DNA of 64,000 nucleotides. Source: Ceratopteris richardii. Lineage: Eukaryota; Streptophyta; Polypodiopsida; Polypodiales; Pteridaceae. Below the pieces are notes generated by a model that had not been told where the DNA came from, searched no databases, and saw nothing but the letters and a program-made list of their open reading frames with translations. Position 1 is the first letter of the stretch. Every line of letters starts with the position of its first letter. Positions 38,701-47,143 of this stretch are shown piece after piece. The position numbers and the translations under genes were made by a program. The stretch lies in assembly GCA_020310875.1 (NCBI GenBank), contig CM035420.1, positions 184,886,880 through 184,950,879 on the forward strand, given 5' to 3'.

Positions 38701-38912
38701 TTGCACTGCACTTTAGTGTTTTTCACTACCTCTGTGTTCCTAGGTAAGACTGAGTCCTCATTTCGTACCATGACCGTGGGTGCTCTCATACAAGTAGACT
38801 TAGCTTCCCATGGTCCTGTGAAGTGGGGTAATTCTTGTAGAGAGTTAGACTCAAAGTCTAGTCTGTCCTGAGAGTGGGTGCTCTCCTGCTCCTCATAAAT
38901 GGATGGGATGTC
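35709..38912 (-). CDS. pol: R protease 1, reverse transcriptase and RNase H
   Basis: Open from the codon after TAA 38913 (first ATG 38789). Residues counted from that ATG: retropepsin active site ILDSGARVAIA (Asp 102) and MILGRPFM (~173-180); a long acidic linker; RT from ~500 with [39 protein letters not shown] and catalytic YVDD at 674-677; RNase H from ~815 (VHVDASNYAIGCVLAQ, FFTDHQALLYL). It ends WLQLAL at a frameshift, just inside the first integrase zinc module. Only one RNase H is seen, unlike the dual RNase H of typical Tat elements. Confidence 0.9.
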   Translation of the reverse strand, partial: DIPSIYEEQESTHSQDRLDFESNSLQELPHFTGPWEAKSTCMRAPTVMVRNEDSVLPRNTEVVKNTKVQCNLKLEELLKVRPELWKPVAKQVPEIAKPRSQVGSQRTVPEIPLDKIGDMCEGEEGNTYLPITYQEYTTKAILDSGARVAIATTSLWKRWGKPALRPTRMKLQMADGHIERPLGLLEGITLTTCGVEFEHTFAICDFSKNHAYEMILGRPFMRQLQVVHDWGTNSLYLQHLGVTTKVNLKDYSHRDVPPIQWNPIHRAKDDTESVHSIGSGSSWMHEDTHLWMCKVAVEEEKREKAREVGAKETHRSIQDPAYAPVVFPDEEFEPHGWAEILATMDVAINEEQWTPHCAEDGYDISVFSIEPIMGEAVLEECEPSPDAFEDASDSDLESIIMDPPFASDEEYFHEVEFQPQRHGEITNDVRLATHVTPKEEGKKRKKREVSPEEEESLFEVPENFKKYEIDDKRVMIRMPKREAQSGEAYDNKETTKKIVVALEEGEERCTYIGHDLTEEEEHALIALLREYRDVFAWSYKDLKGVDPDICSHTIPMTSDAKPSKQKPYTYNDNYAAKIKEEIDKLVEAGFIYEIEHTEWVSPIVVVPKKNGKLRVCINLKKVNAATIRDNYPLPITEHLLERVAGKEVYSFLDGFSGYNQVAIAPEDQHKTAFATEWGIFAFRVMPFGLTNAPATFQRLMCHVFKEFLRKNLEVYVDDLCAHSNFRQTHIPELRQIFDKCREYQVCLNPEKCVFMVRQGKILGHIVSKNGISTDEEKVRAIAELPRPKNVKEVQAFMGHCGYYRRFIHMYAVIAKPMYGLLTNFEWTDECENSFQELKQRLCSAPILTTPDWNKSFHVHVDASNYAIGCVLAQPTGEGNMDLPIAYASRQLNAAERNYTTTKREGLGMVYAVKKFRHYLLANKFKFFTDHQALLYLVNKPCNTGRLVRWFLLLMEYDFEVVVRKGRTHLRADHLSRLTSGEAPQGVSDDLPDAYLFNLEVVPQWAKPLVPVLTYGPNHPVVNTRNKEVVKAQKYHSMAGSMYKHTDQGILACCVEEDEYAKWLQLAL

Positions 38913-41900
38913 TTATGGGAACTGATCGTGTGCGTCATCCACAAGTTCAATAGGAGGAGGGACTTCACTTTCGTTATCCCATTTGTCTTCTTGAATCTCT
39001 CGTAGGAAGTCTGGTGCAAACCGATTCATAGAAGAAGAAGTGTCTGGCTCCGTAGAATTAGGCACATAAGCAACCTGGGAAGGAGGGCTTATTCTATCGT
39101 TGGCTCTCTCCTCGTTCTCATAGATGGCTGGAGCACAAGCTTCCTGGGGAGGATTACTTATTCTATTACTTTTCCGAACCGGCTCATACGCTCCCTGAGA
39201 AGGAATGTAGGCAACCTGTGGAGGTACGTAGGCTTTCGAGGGAGGCTCATCTGCCTTTTGGGGGGAAGGATAAGCTTCTTGAGGAGGCACATGGGCTTCC
39301 TGAAGAGGCTGGCTTATCCGTTCTCTTGCCCTTTCCTTTCTTTGAGGGGCAGGTTCCTTTTCTGATTGTGCAATTAGCCTCTCTATCCTTTCTAGCAGTC
39401 CATCAAAGTGTAACTGCGTCTTAGCTGAGCTAGAGATGTTAAAGAGGCGGCTTGCCTCGAACATGGCTTGAGCCAATTCCACCATCTTAGCACAAATTTT
39501 AGTTCGTTCAAGCTCTAGCTCGGCTCTAGGGTAGCATTTTTCATGATCGGTTATGGTTGGCCCTTCTTGGATTCTGGCGTGATATGCTTTAAGCATCATG
39601 TTTAGGTCCTCGGGAGTGGGATCTGCTAGGACTGATCCTACTTTGGGGGGCGGTGGATTTAGGTGAGGCGGGTTGGAAGGTGGCTGGTCGGATGGCGATG
39701 GGAATGGTGGTGGTGGGGTAGTGTGAGAGGGAGTTTGAGATGTGAGTTCAGTTATCCTGGCTTTGGTTTCTCTTAGACTTTCCTCAAGTTCACTCATCTT
39801 CTTTGCCCATTGCCTTTTCATACGTTCACGGCTATCTCTCCAAGCTCTAGTCCTTTTCTTGGTTATGCTCTCAGTTTCACTAGCTGTTGGGCTCTTTTCC
39901 TGGTCTACACCCTGGTTTTGCTGCAATGCTTGAGCTCTAGTGACTACCTGTACTGGAGCAGTGGAAGTGACACCTCCTGTGGAGTCTACCACTAACCCAA
40001 TAACGTTGATAGGCGTGATTTTTGGCATATTATTGGGGTTCTTTGGGCAATCTCGTAAGAGATGCTCTTTTCCACAATCTTGGCAAAAGCCTTGGATCGT
40101 CACTGACTGGGGTTGTGTAGGTGGAGGTAAGGGACAATCACGAATGAGGTGATCTCCTTGGCATCTGTAGCACGGTCCTCTTGGGAATGGGGGTCTTACT
40201 TGCCTAGGTTGAGGCCTAGGGTTTGGGTTTGCATACATGACGTTTGTGTAATCTGACTCCCAACTAGGTTCACTCGGTTCTTCACTATAGTAGGACTCAC
40301 CATGTTCAGGAGATTGCATGTAGTAAGCCTGGGGACTATCAACATGTGTAGAATCAAAGCTATGGTCACTAGGATAACTTTCAGAAAGCAGTGGTGTTAC
40401 AGGGACTATAGCTCTATTCAGGTTTTCTTCTGCAACAGCATACTTTACCGGAATCACATTGGCTGGAGCTGGGGGTTGTTGTGCTAGCACCGGTTGAGGT
40501 CTTTGTTGGTTTTGATATTGTGGTTGATAATTTTGTTGTGGCCTGCCATATGGCTGTGGAGGGTACTGGTTCTGGTATCTTCCCTGTGGTGGATAGGGTT
40601 GAGGATAGGTTTGCCTAACTGTTTGCTTATTGTAGGGGCAATCTTGTGCGGTGTGATTGGTGTACCTCCGTTCTATGGTGCAGTACTGGCTACTAGGATT
40701 TACTTGGGGCTGAGCCATAATGGGACATACATTCGCCATGTGGTCGCCACCACAAGTATAGCACCTTTTCACAGGGGCAAACCTTGGGATTTGTTTGCTA
40801 GTTACACCTAATTTCTGAGCTACTTTCTCTGCAAGTTCCTCAATTGATGTGGACTGCGTGGAAGAGAGGCTAGAGGCACTATCTGAATCTTTGTATATCT
40901 TGGAAAGCTCTAACTCCTCCCCTAGGTTATCCTCAATGTCAATACACATGCGTACACACTCTTCTATGGTCCTAGGGTCCTTCAAGTACACATAAGATCT
41001 CAATTTGGTACTTAGAAATCCATCCAGGAATAAAGCCACTTGCTTAGCTGGTGTGGGTAGCTCCGAAACAGGGCATCTTTCTAAGTATTGCCTAAATCTT
41101 CTTCCTGCAAGTCTCACGGTTTCTTGAGGGGTTTGCTTGAAGCTGTGAATCAGCGAGGAGGTATTGTGTCTTATGCCACTCTTAGAGAATTCAATAATAA
41201 ATGCCTCTAGGAGTTGGTCTATGCTCCTGAACTGCCGCTCATCCAATGGCTGAAACCATGTAAGTGCTGTGTTCCTAAGGGTTAGACCGAAGGCATTGTA
41301 CTGCGTGAATAGATCCTCCACTTGTTCAGCTCTCAAGACTTGCTTGAACTCCGCTACATGATCATAGGGATCTCCTGTGCCATCAAAGTAATTCTTCATG
41401 GACTTAACTAGCTGGGTCGGTCTCAAAGTTCTGGCGTGCTCTCTAGGTCTCGGCAGAGGAAATCCATCCACATTTCTTTGGTTCCTGTGAGCTCTAAGTA
41501 TCTCAGGTTCTACTCTATTCGTCTCCGTCCTCGTTCTTTCTCTGCCCACTGGGTTGGCAAAGCTTACTTCTGGTCTATCTCTACTTATGTCTCTTTGCAT
41601 TCCATGAGCTTGGGATGTTCCAGCTCCAGGGTGACCATAGGATACATTCGATCTTGGTTGGGGAAACACGAATTCACCCTTCCAAGTGTAAACATGCCTA
41701 TCATGTCCTGTCACCACAAAGATCCTCTCTGAAGCGTGATCTAAGTAGGTCACTCTTCCTGGGCTATCAGGATCCTTAAACTCATAGATCATGATTGTTC
41801 CTATATCAATTGGCCGATCAGGTTTGTACCTCCAAAAGGCTTCGTCAGTCTCTCGATTGAGGAGCAAATCTATGCTCTTATTATCCTGGGGAATCCATTC

Positions 41901-41948
41901 CGGTGTGATAATCCTAGTGAGAATCGATTTACCTCGAGGGGTTCTAGG
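38913..41948 (-). CDS. gag: R Gag, main part
   Basis: About 1011 codons, in frame with the N-terminal piece across TAA 41949-41951. Gag fold: LRPTQLVKSMKNYFDGTGDP, AEFKQVLRAEQ, LTWFQPLDERQ and SLIHSFKQTPQETVRLAGR. Knuckles CYTCGGDHMANVC, CYRCQGDHLIRDC and CQDCGKEHLLRDC are all C-x2-C-x3-H-x4-C; a degenerate YC-TIERRYTNH-C motif is also present. A coiled Arg/Glu segment, a Pro-rich stretch and four to six imperfect PPQEAY-type repeats (PSPQKADEPPSKAYVPPQVA) lie near the C-terminus. It ends at TAA 38913-38915, in frame with pro-pol. Confidence 0.87.
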   Translation of the reverse strand, partial: PRTPRGKSILTRIITPEWIPQDNKSIDLLLNRETDEAFWRYKPDRPIDIGTIMIYEFKDPDSPGRVTYLDHASERIFVVTGHDRHVYTWKGEFVFPQPRSNVSYGHPGAGTSQAHGMQRDISRDRPEVSFANPVGRERTRTETNRVEPEILRAHRNQRNVDGFPLPRPREHARTLRPTQLVKSMKNYFDGTGDPYDHVAEFKQVLRAEQVEDLFTQYNAFGLTLRNTALTWFQPLDERQFRSIDQLLEAFIIEFSKSGIRHNTSSLIHSFKQTPQETVRLAGRRFRQYLERCPVSELPTPAKQVALFLDGFLSTKLRSYVYLKDPRTIEECVRMCIDIEDNLGEELELSKIYKDSDSASSLSSTQSTSIEELAEKVAQKLGVTSKQIPRFAPVKRCYTCGGDHMANVCPIMAQPQVNPSSQYCTIERRYTNHTAQDCPYNKQTVRQTYPQPYPPQGRYQNQYPPQPYGRPQQNYQPQYQNQQRPQPVLAQQPPAPANVIPVKYAVAEENLNRAIVPVTPLLSESYPSDHSFDSTHVDSPQAYYMQSPEHGESYYSEEPSEPSWESDYTNVMYANPNPRPQPRQVRPPFPRGPCYRCQGDHLIRDCPLPPPTQPQSVTIQGFCQDCGKEHLLRDCPKNPNNMPKITPINVIGLVVDSTGGVTSTAPVQVVTRAQALQQNQGVDQEKSPTASETESITKKRTRAWRDSRERMKRQWAKKMSELEESLRETKARITELTSQTPSHTTPPPPFPSPSDQPPSNPPHLNPPPPKVGSVLADPTPEDLNMMLKAYHARIQEGPTITDHEKCYPRAELELERTKICAKMVELAQAMFEASRLFNISSSAKTQLHFDGLLERIERLIAQSEKEPAPQRKERARERISQPLQEAHVPPQEAYPSPQKADEPPSKAYVPPQVAYIPSQGAYEPVRKSNRISNPPQEACAPAIYENEERANDRISPPSQVAYVPNSTEPDTSSSMNRFAPDFLREIQEDKWDNESEVPPPIELVDDAHDQFP

Positions 41949-42434
41949 TTATGTCCCCATGTTTCCTTGCTCCAGGTCACCTAAGTCTGCTTCGGGGATC
42001 ACATTTCCAAATTCGTCCGTCCTATCTGGGTGACAAGTGACTACATATATGGTTCCTTCTTTGTCCAAGTATGCTCCGTTTTCGAACTTGACAGCTGGGT
42101 GCTCTAGTCCAATGGATTGATCAGGATTCTTAATCTGTACTACAGATCTTCCTAGGCCGTCCTCATAGATGCTGGCACCTAATCGGTTGGTCCTAAGGTA
42201 CTCCAACTGTGTTTTGCAAGGGCCTTCTACCCTGTACAAGTAAGGCACTCCTGAACTTCCCGTAGGTCTGTCCATGCCTTGAGACATCTCTGACTCACTG
42301 GTCTCAGAGCTAGGGTAGTACGAGTGGTGGCTCAACTGCTGGGCCCAAGACCTAGCAGTGTGGTTAACACTAGCCTCTGAAGACCTAAGGCTTTGTCTCT
42401 CCCTTACTAGATGTCGTCCTGATCTAAGGTTCAT
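41949..42434 (-). CDS. gag: R Gag N-terminal part
   Basis: 161 codons from ATG 42434 (MNLRSGRHLVRERQS), homologous to the F Gag start. LEYLRTNRLGASIYEDGLGR matches LEYVNTNHNEVPIYLDGLNR of F. The closing TAA is a single in-frame stop: the frame continues with PRTPRGKS, matched by TTPRGRS in F. Confidence 0.82.
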   Translation of the reverse strand: MNLRSGRHLVRERQSLRSSEASVNHTARSWAQQLSHHSYYPSSETSESEMSQGMDRPTGSSGVPYLYRVEGPCKTQLEYLRTNRLGASIYEDGLGRSVVQIKNPDQSIGLEHPAVKFENGAYLDKEGTIYVVTCHPDRTDEFGNVIPEADLGDLEQGNMGT

Positions 42435-43317
42435 ATGCCTATCTAAGGAGCCGAATTCTTTGCCCAGAGTATAACTTCGTTGCTGGTTACTTTATATTAG
42501 TCACTTGGTTCTTTTTAGTTATTTCTCGTGTTTAAGGTCTTGTCTGATATTACGTCGTCAGGAATACTTGAATGTTCTTCGTTCTTTCAGGTTGATCGTT
42601 CCACGTTAGGTTCTTTTCCTTTATGTTATCGACAGTACAGAGATTAGGTTTTTAGCTTGGACATGAGTTTTTAGGTAGTCTTCAACTTGATACCTGCCTA
42701 TCGTCGCCCTGACTTACTCCTACCTCTCGTCGTTCTTAGCCTAAACTATGAATTGACAGAGGGGGTTAAAAGTTTCCAACCTTTTGTTTCCTACTTGGTT
42801 GCCCTTGAGTGCCCAGGAAGTGTGTTCCCACGCTTGCACTTACACTTGCTTAGAACGCCTTTCGATGCTCTCAATGGATCTGTAAGAGTTCCGAAGTTAG
42901 CTTAAATATTTAAATTCCAAAGACAGAACCAATTATTTTCATTCCTGTAGCACAAACACAAACTTGCATAGTGATTTTTAAGAAAACAATTCTAAAGACC
43001 CCTGACTTTGATTCCCCTGGGTATGGTTAACTTCAAAATTCCCTCTCTGAAAATCCACGCATTATAGGGCGTGTAGTATATGCCACAAGCTTTCCAACAA
43101 GCCCTAGAGCTCAAAAAATTGATTTCGTATGAAGAAGTTATGATTGTTCAGGGTTTAGGGGGTTAAGACAAGGTTCAATCAGGATCACTGTGCAACAGGT
43201 TTTCCCCAAGTTGTTTTCCTAAGGCTTCCTAATGTGCTCTAGAGTAAAATGTTTATGCGCAAAATTAGCCCAACTCTTCAATTAACAAACCCTAAAAAAT
43301 TTGGCTAAAATTGGCTA
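42435..43317 (-). other. R leader, gag-proximal part
   Basis: About 880 bp without a supported gene, between the repeat array and the gag ATG. Confidence 0.5.
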
Positions 43318-43680
43318 TCAATCGCGATGGACAAGGCTGTCAATCGCGATGGACAGGGCTGTCAATCGCGATGGACAGGAGTTCAGTCAATCGCGATGGA
43401 CAGAGGGTTCAGTCAATCGCGATGGACACTCAATCAATCGCGATGGACAGGGGTATCGGTCGCGATGGACAGGGAATTCAGTCGATCGCGATGGACAGAA
43501 GGTTCAGTCAATCGCGATGGACAGGGGTATCGGTCGCGATGGACAGGGAATTAAGTCGATCGCGATGGACAGAGGGTTCAGTCAATCGCGATGGACTCTC
43601 AATCAATCGCGATGGACAGGGAATTAAGTCGATCGCGATGGACAGAGGGTTCAGTCAATCGCGATGGACTGAAATTTTGC
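43318..43680 (-). repeat. R leader array of TCAATCGCGATGGACAG repeats
   Basis: Fifteen copies of TC[AG][AG]TCGCGATGGAC with spacers of mostly 8 or 12 bases, plus a diverged sixteenth copy near 43772. Each contains the palindrome TCGCGA. The ORFs running through it in three frames are repeat by-products. Confidence 0.92.
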
Positions 43681-44145
43681 AAGATTTTCAAAACTTTTGA
43701 TGGAAAGGTGATGTGCAGGGTCTCTAGTCCACTGTGGTGCACTCAGATTTACCAAAAGGTGAAAATTTCTGTCAATCGCGATCGACAGGAGTCGGCGACT
43801 GCGAGACAGTTCTGCACATTTCCGTACCTGCGCGACGTGCTGGAGGGGATGATGACGCTGAAACCTGCAAGACACTCCAAGAACATGCAGAAAATAGCAC
43901 ACAACAGTTCGCTCTCTCGCTCTCTCTCACAAGTGAAATGAGGGAAATGAGGTGGAGAACGTGATATAATAAAAAAACTGAAATTTTCGCGATGATGGAA
44001 GTGGAGGTGGAAGATGGTGATGATGATGATGGTGATGATGGTGGTAAAGTAAGAAAGAGAAAAATAGGAAAAGTAGAGAAATTACCTACAACGCCAACGT
44101 CTCCAATCTACGTCTTACCATCACACGCTCGTCCTCAAAGCTCGA
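43681..44145 (-). other. R leader, PBS-proximal part
   Basis: No gene seen; contains a GATGATGGT-rich stretch (about 43990-44045). Confidence 0.5.
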
Positions 44146-44163
44146 TCCCCGGCAACGGCGCCA
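44146..44163 (-). other. R primer-binding site
   Basis: Minus strand TGGCGCCGTTGCCGGGGA, identical to that of F, separated from the LTR by CCAAATTT. Confidence 0.9.
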
Positions 44164-44171
44164 AAATTTGG

Positions 44172-44808
44172 TGTAGCTCAGTGATGAGTAGCACCTCCTT
44201 TAATGTCAACCCGGGAAGACGTGAGGATGGTATGAAGACCTCGAGCAAGTGGCGGCACAAGTGCGTGAGTGAGAAGCACACAAACATGCACACACATACA
44301 CACACACACACGCACACACGGCAAGACAAAGAGGGAGAATCAATGGAGTTCTTAGATTACTTTTCAAGAAGCTCTTACAAGTTTGTTTCAATTACAATCT
44401 AACCCCAAAAATGAGCTCTCTAGCTCTTTTTATAGTTTTTGACTAGGTTTTGGCCTTGTCTAGACCTAGTGTCCGGCCTAGTTAAAAATTAGGTTCCAGG
44501 GCCAATTTGAGGGCTTAAACGGCGTCTAAAAAATATGAAAATTGATATGTAGGTACTTCTAAGGCTCCTCAAGCTCAAGGACTCCTTGGCTTGCACAAAA
44601 TGGAGCTACAAAAATATGAAATGGTATTTACAATGATTGTTAGTGATAAGAATCACTGTTAAAAGATGTTGATTTGGAAAAAATTTGAAGGGCCTATCTG
44701 CCAGATTTGCGTCGGCTGCTTTGTCTACTTACTCCTTCACCTTGTTCTGACTCTCTCCGCTGGCTTCCTTGTCTAGTCGATCCTTGGGTGCCCATACTGC
44801 TCTCAACA
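44172..44808 (-). repeat. R 5' LTR
   Basis: 637 bp, matching 27874-28510 with about five differences by eye; followed by TSD GTTAT. Confidence 0.95.
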
Positions 44809-44813
44809 GTTAT

Positions 44814-46018
44814 GATGTGAGCCTGTATATGGTAGTCCTTCAGGAGGCTGAAGAAGGAGAAGTGATCGAGAAAGACTGGAAGGAGGACTACGAGAGCATT
44901 GAAATGGAACCTGAACCCATGGATCTAGGGAATAGTACCACCAACATAAATAACACAGCCAAAGAGAAACACCAGGAACTCACACAGGAAGGGGAGTTAG
45001 AAATTGAAAGAGAATCAGAAGATGAAGAAAATAAACCCCAAGAACAATTTGAGGTACCAGCTCACTTTAAAGAATATGAAGTGGAGGAGAGAAAAATTGC
45101 TATTCAAATGCCGAAAAGAGAAGCACAGCCTGGAATAGCATATGATAATAAGGAACAAACCAAAAAAATAGTTGTAACTATGGAAGGAGGAGAGGAACGA
45201 TGTACTTTCATAGGACAGGATGTCTCAGTAGAAGAAGAGCAAGAGTTAATTCGTCTCATAAGAGAATATCGGGATGTCTTTGCTTGGACCTATAAGGATT
45301 TGAAAGGAGTAGATCCATCTATATGTGCGCATAGAATCCCCATGACATCCGAAGCCAAACCTTCTAAACAGAGACCATACACTTATAATGATGTGTATTC
45401 AGCCAAAATAAAAGAGGAAATAGACAAGTTACTAGATGCTGGATTCATCTATGAAATTGAGCACACGGAATGGGTGTCACCCTTGGTGGTTGTACCAAAA
45501 AAGAATGGAAAATTAAGAGTGTGCATCAATTTGAAGAAAGTGAACGCCGCAACCATAAGGGATAGTTATCCCTTACCAATTACGGACCATCTCTTGGAAA
45601 GGGTAGCAGGGAAGGAAGTTTATAGTTTTCTGGATGGCTTTTCAGGGTATAATCAGGTAGCCATTGCTCCTGAGGACCAACATAAGACAGCATTCGCAAC
45701 TGAATGGGGAGTATACGCCTTTAGAGTCATGCCTTTTGGTTTAACGAATGCCCCAGCTACCTTCCAAAGATTGATGTGTCATGTGTTCAAGGAATTTCTT
45801 AGAAAAAGTATGGAGGTATATGTGGATGATCTTTGTACATATTCAGCTATACGATCAGAGCACATCCCTGAACTAGAAAAGATTTTTACTAAATGTCGAC
45901 AATATCGAGTATGCCTCAATCCGGAAAAATGTGTCTTCATGGTTCGACAAGGAAAAATCTTAGGACATATTGTCTCTAAGAATGGGATTTCAACAGATGA
46001 AGACAAAATCAAAGTAAT
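44814..46018 (+). CDS. pol: F protease-RT linker and reverse transcriptase
   Basis: Continues the F frame broken at 27873: with the target duplicate removed, GY of DEEGY is followed by DVSLYMVV. An acidic linker is followed by the [61 protein letters not shown] and the catalytic YVDDL. It ends in a frameshift near 46017, after ISTDEDKIKVI. Confidence 0.9.
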
Positions 46019-46417
46019 TTGGACTTACCAAGACCGAAAAATGCTAAAGAAGTTCAAGCATTTATGGGACATTGTGGATACTATCGAAGATTCATACATA
46101 TGTACGCCATAATCGCTAGACCTCTTTATGCATTATTGACTCTGTTTAAATGGACCGAAGAATGCGAAAAAGCTTTTAATGAGTTAAAGAATCGATTGAG
46201 TTCAGCACCCATCCTTCGAGTCCCCAACTGGAATAAACCGTTTCACATTCATGTGGATGCTTCCAAGTTGGCCATTGGTTGCATCTTAGCTCAACCAGCT
46301 GACACAGGAAAATTAGACCACCCTATAGCCTATGCTAGTAGACAGTTAAATCAAGCGGAACGCAATTATACTACCACGGAGAGAGAAGGCCTAGGGATGG
46401 TATATGCAGTCAAATAA
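46019..46417 (+). CDS. pol: F RT thumb and RNase H start
   Basis: 132 residues: LPRPKNAKEVQAFMGHCGYY and RNase H IHVDASKLAIGCILAQ. It ends at a TAA replacing the second Lys of the YAVKKFRHYLL segment found in R; the frame continues. Confidence 0.85.
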   Translation: MDLPRPKNAKEVQAFMGHCGYYRRFIHMYAIIARPLYALLTLFKWTEECEKAFNELKNRLSSAPILRVPNWNKPFHIHVDASKLAIGCILAQPADTGKLDHPIAYASRQLNQAERNYTTTEREGLGMVYAVK

Positions 46418-47143
46418 TTCAGACATTACCTACTGGCAAACAAATTCAAATTCTTCATTGATCATCAAGCCCTATTGTACCTAGTAAACAAGCCTTGTAA
46501 TACAGGACGACTAGTACGATGGTTTTTATTGCTAATGGAATTTGATTTTGAGGTAATAGTCAAAAAAGGAAACACCCACATAAGAGCAGACCACTTATCT
46601 TGAATGACCCATGGAGAACCACCCATAGGAGTACCAGATGATCTACCAGATACCTATCTTTTTAACCTGGAAGTATGTCCTCAGTGGGCAGAAAAATTGA
46701 TCCCTATACTTACACATGGACCTAAAGATGGGATCACACCAAACCGAACGCAAGACCTCTGGAGGACTAAAAACCTTCACATCATTGCGGGAAGTTTGTA
46801 CCACCAGGATTCAAGTGGATTATTGATGAGATGCGTGGAAGAAGAGGAACAAGAAATGTGGCTTCAGAAAGCACACATAAACCAATGGAACACTCATTTG
46901 AACGCAAACGGAACGTGGCAAACACTCAAGAGATTTGGCATATACTGGCCAACCATGCGAAGAGATGCACATAACTATGTGTCAACCTGTCAAACCTGTC
47001 AAGAACAAATCCCAGATGAGAACTCTACCTTATGCTATTCTACCATAGCACCAAGATGGAGCATGCCTCTGGTAAAGTTCTTGAAGACTCAAGAATACCC
47101 AGACGGAGCTACTTCAGGAAGGAAGCGTGCTCTTGAAGAATAG
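46418..47143 (+). pseudogene. pol: F RNase H end and first integrase H2C2 module
   Basis: In frame after TAA 46415. It shows FRHYLLANKFKFFIDHQALL and RADHLS, then a TGA at 46601-46603 (an Arg codon in R). A linker (DLPDTYLFNLEVCPQWAE) is followed by a complete H2C2 module: AHINQWNTH (two His) and CQTCQ, with TWQTLKRFGIYWPTM between them. It is not followed by a catalytic core but by DENSTLCYSTIAPRWSMP and then a second module. It ends at TAG 47141, where R has Gln. Confidence 0.82.

Larger units (their letters stand above)
27874..44808 (-). mobile_element. Giant Ty3 element 'R', complete, nested in F
   Basis: 16,935 bp, TSD GTTAT at 27869-27873 and 44809-44813, LTRs of 637 bp each with about five differences by eye. 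Minus-strand order: LTR, PBS, leader array, Gag, protease 1, RT, RNase H, integrase, protease-like 2, accessory ORF, hairpin, purine tract, LTR. Same architecture as F but clearly diverged in protein sequence. Confidence 0.95.

Noticed and set aside
43318..43680. CRISPR-like array (regular repeats with short spacers)
   Set aside because: Spacers are 8-12 bases and themselves repeated; plant element leader; no cas genes.
43301..43941. Three overlapping ORFs with SIAMDRG / SQSRWTEG repeats
   Set aside because: They are translations of the leader repeat array in different frames; the element is transcribed from the other strand.
44769..44813. Start codon of the F RT ORF at 44769
   Set aside because: That stretch lies in the R LTR and the target-site duplicate; the protein is the continuation of the ORF cut at 27873.
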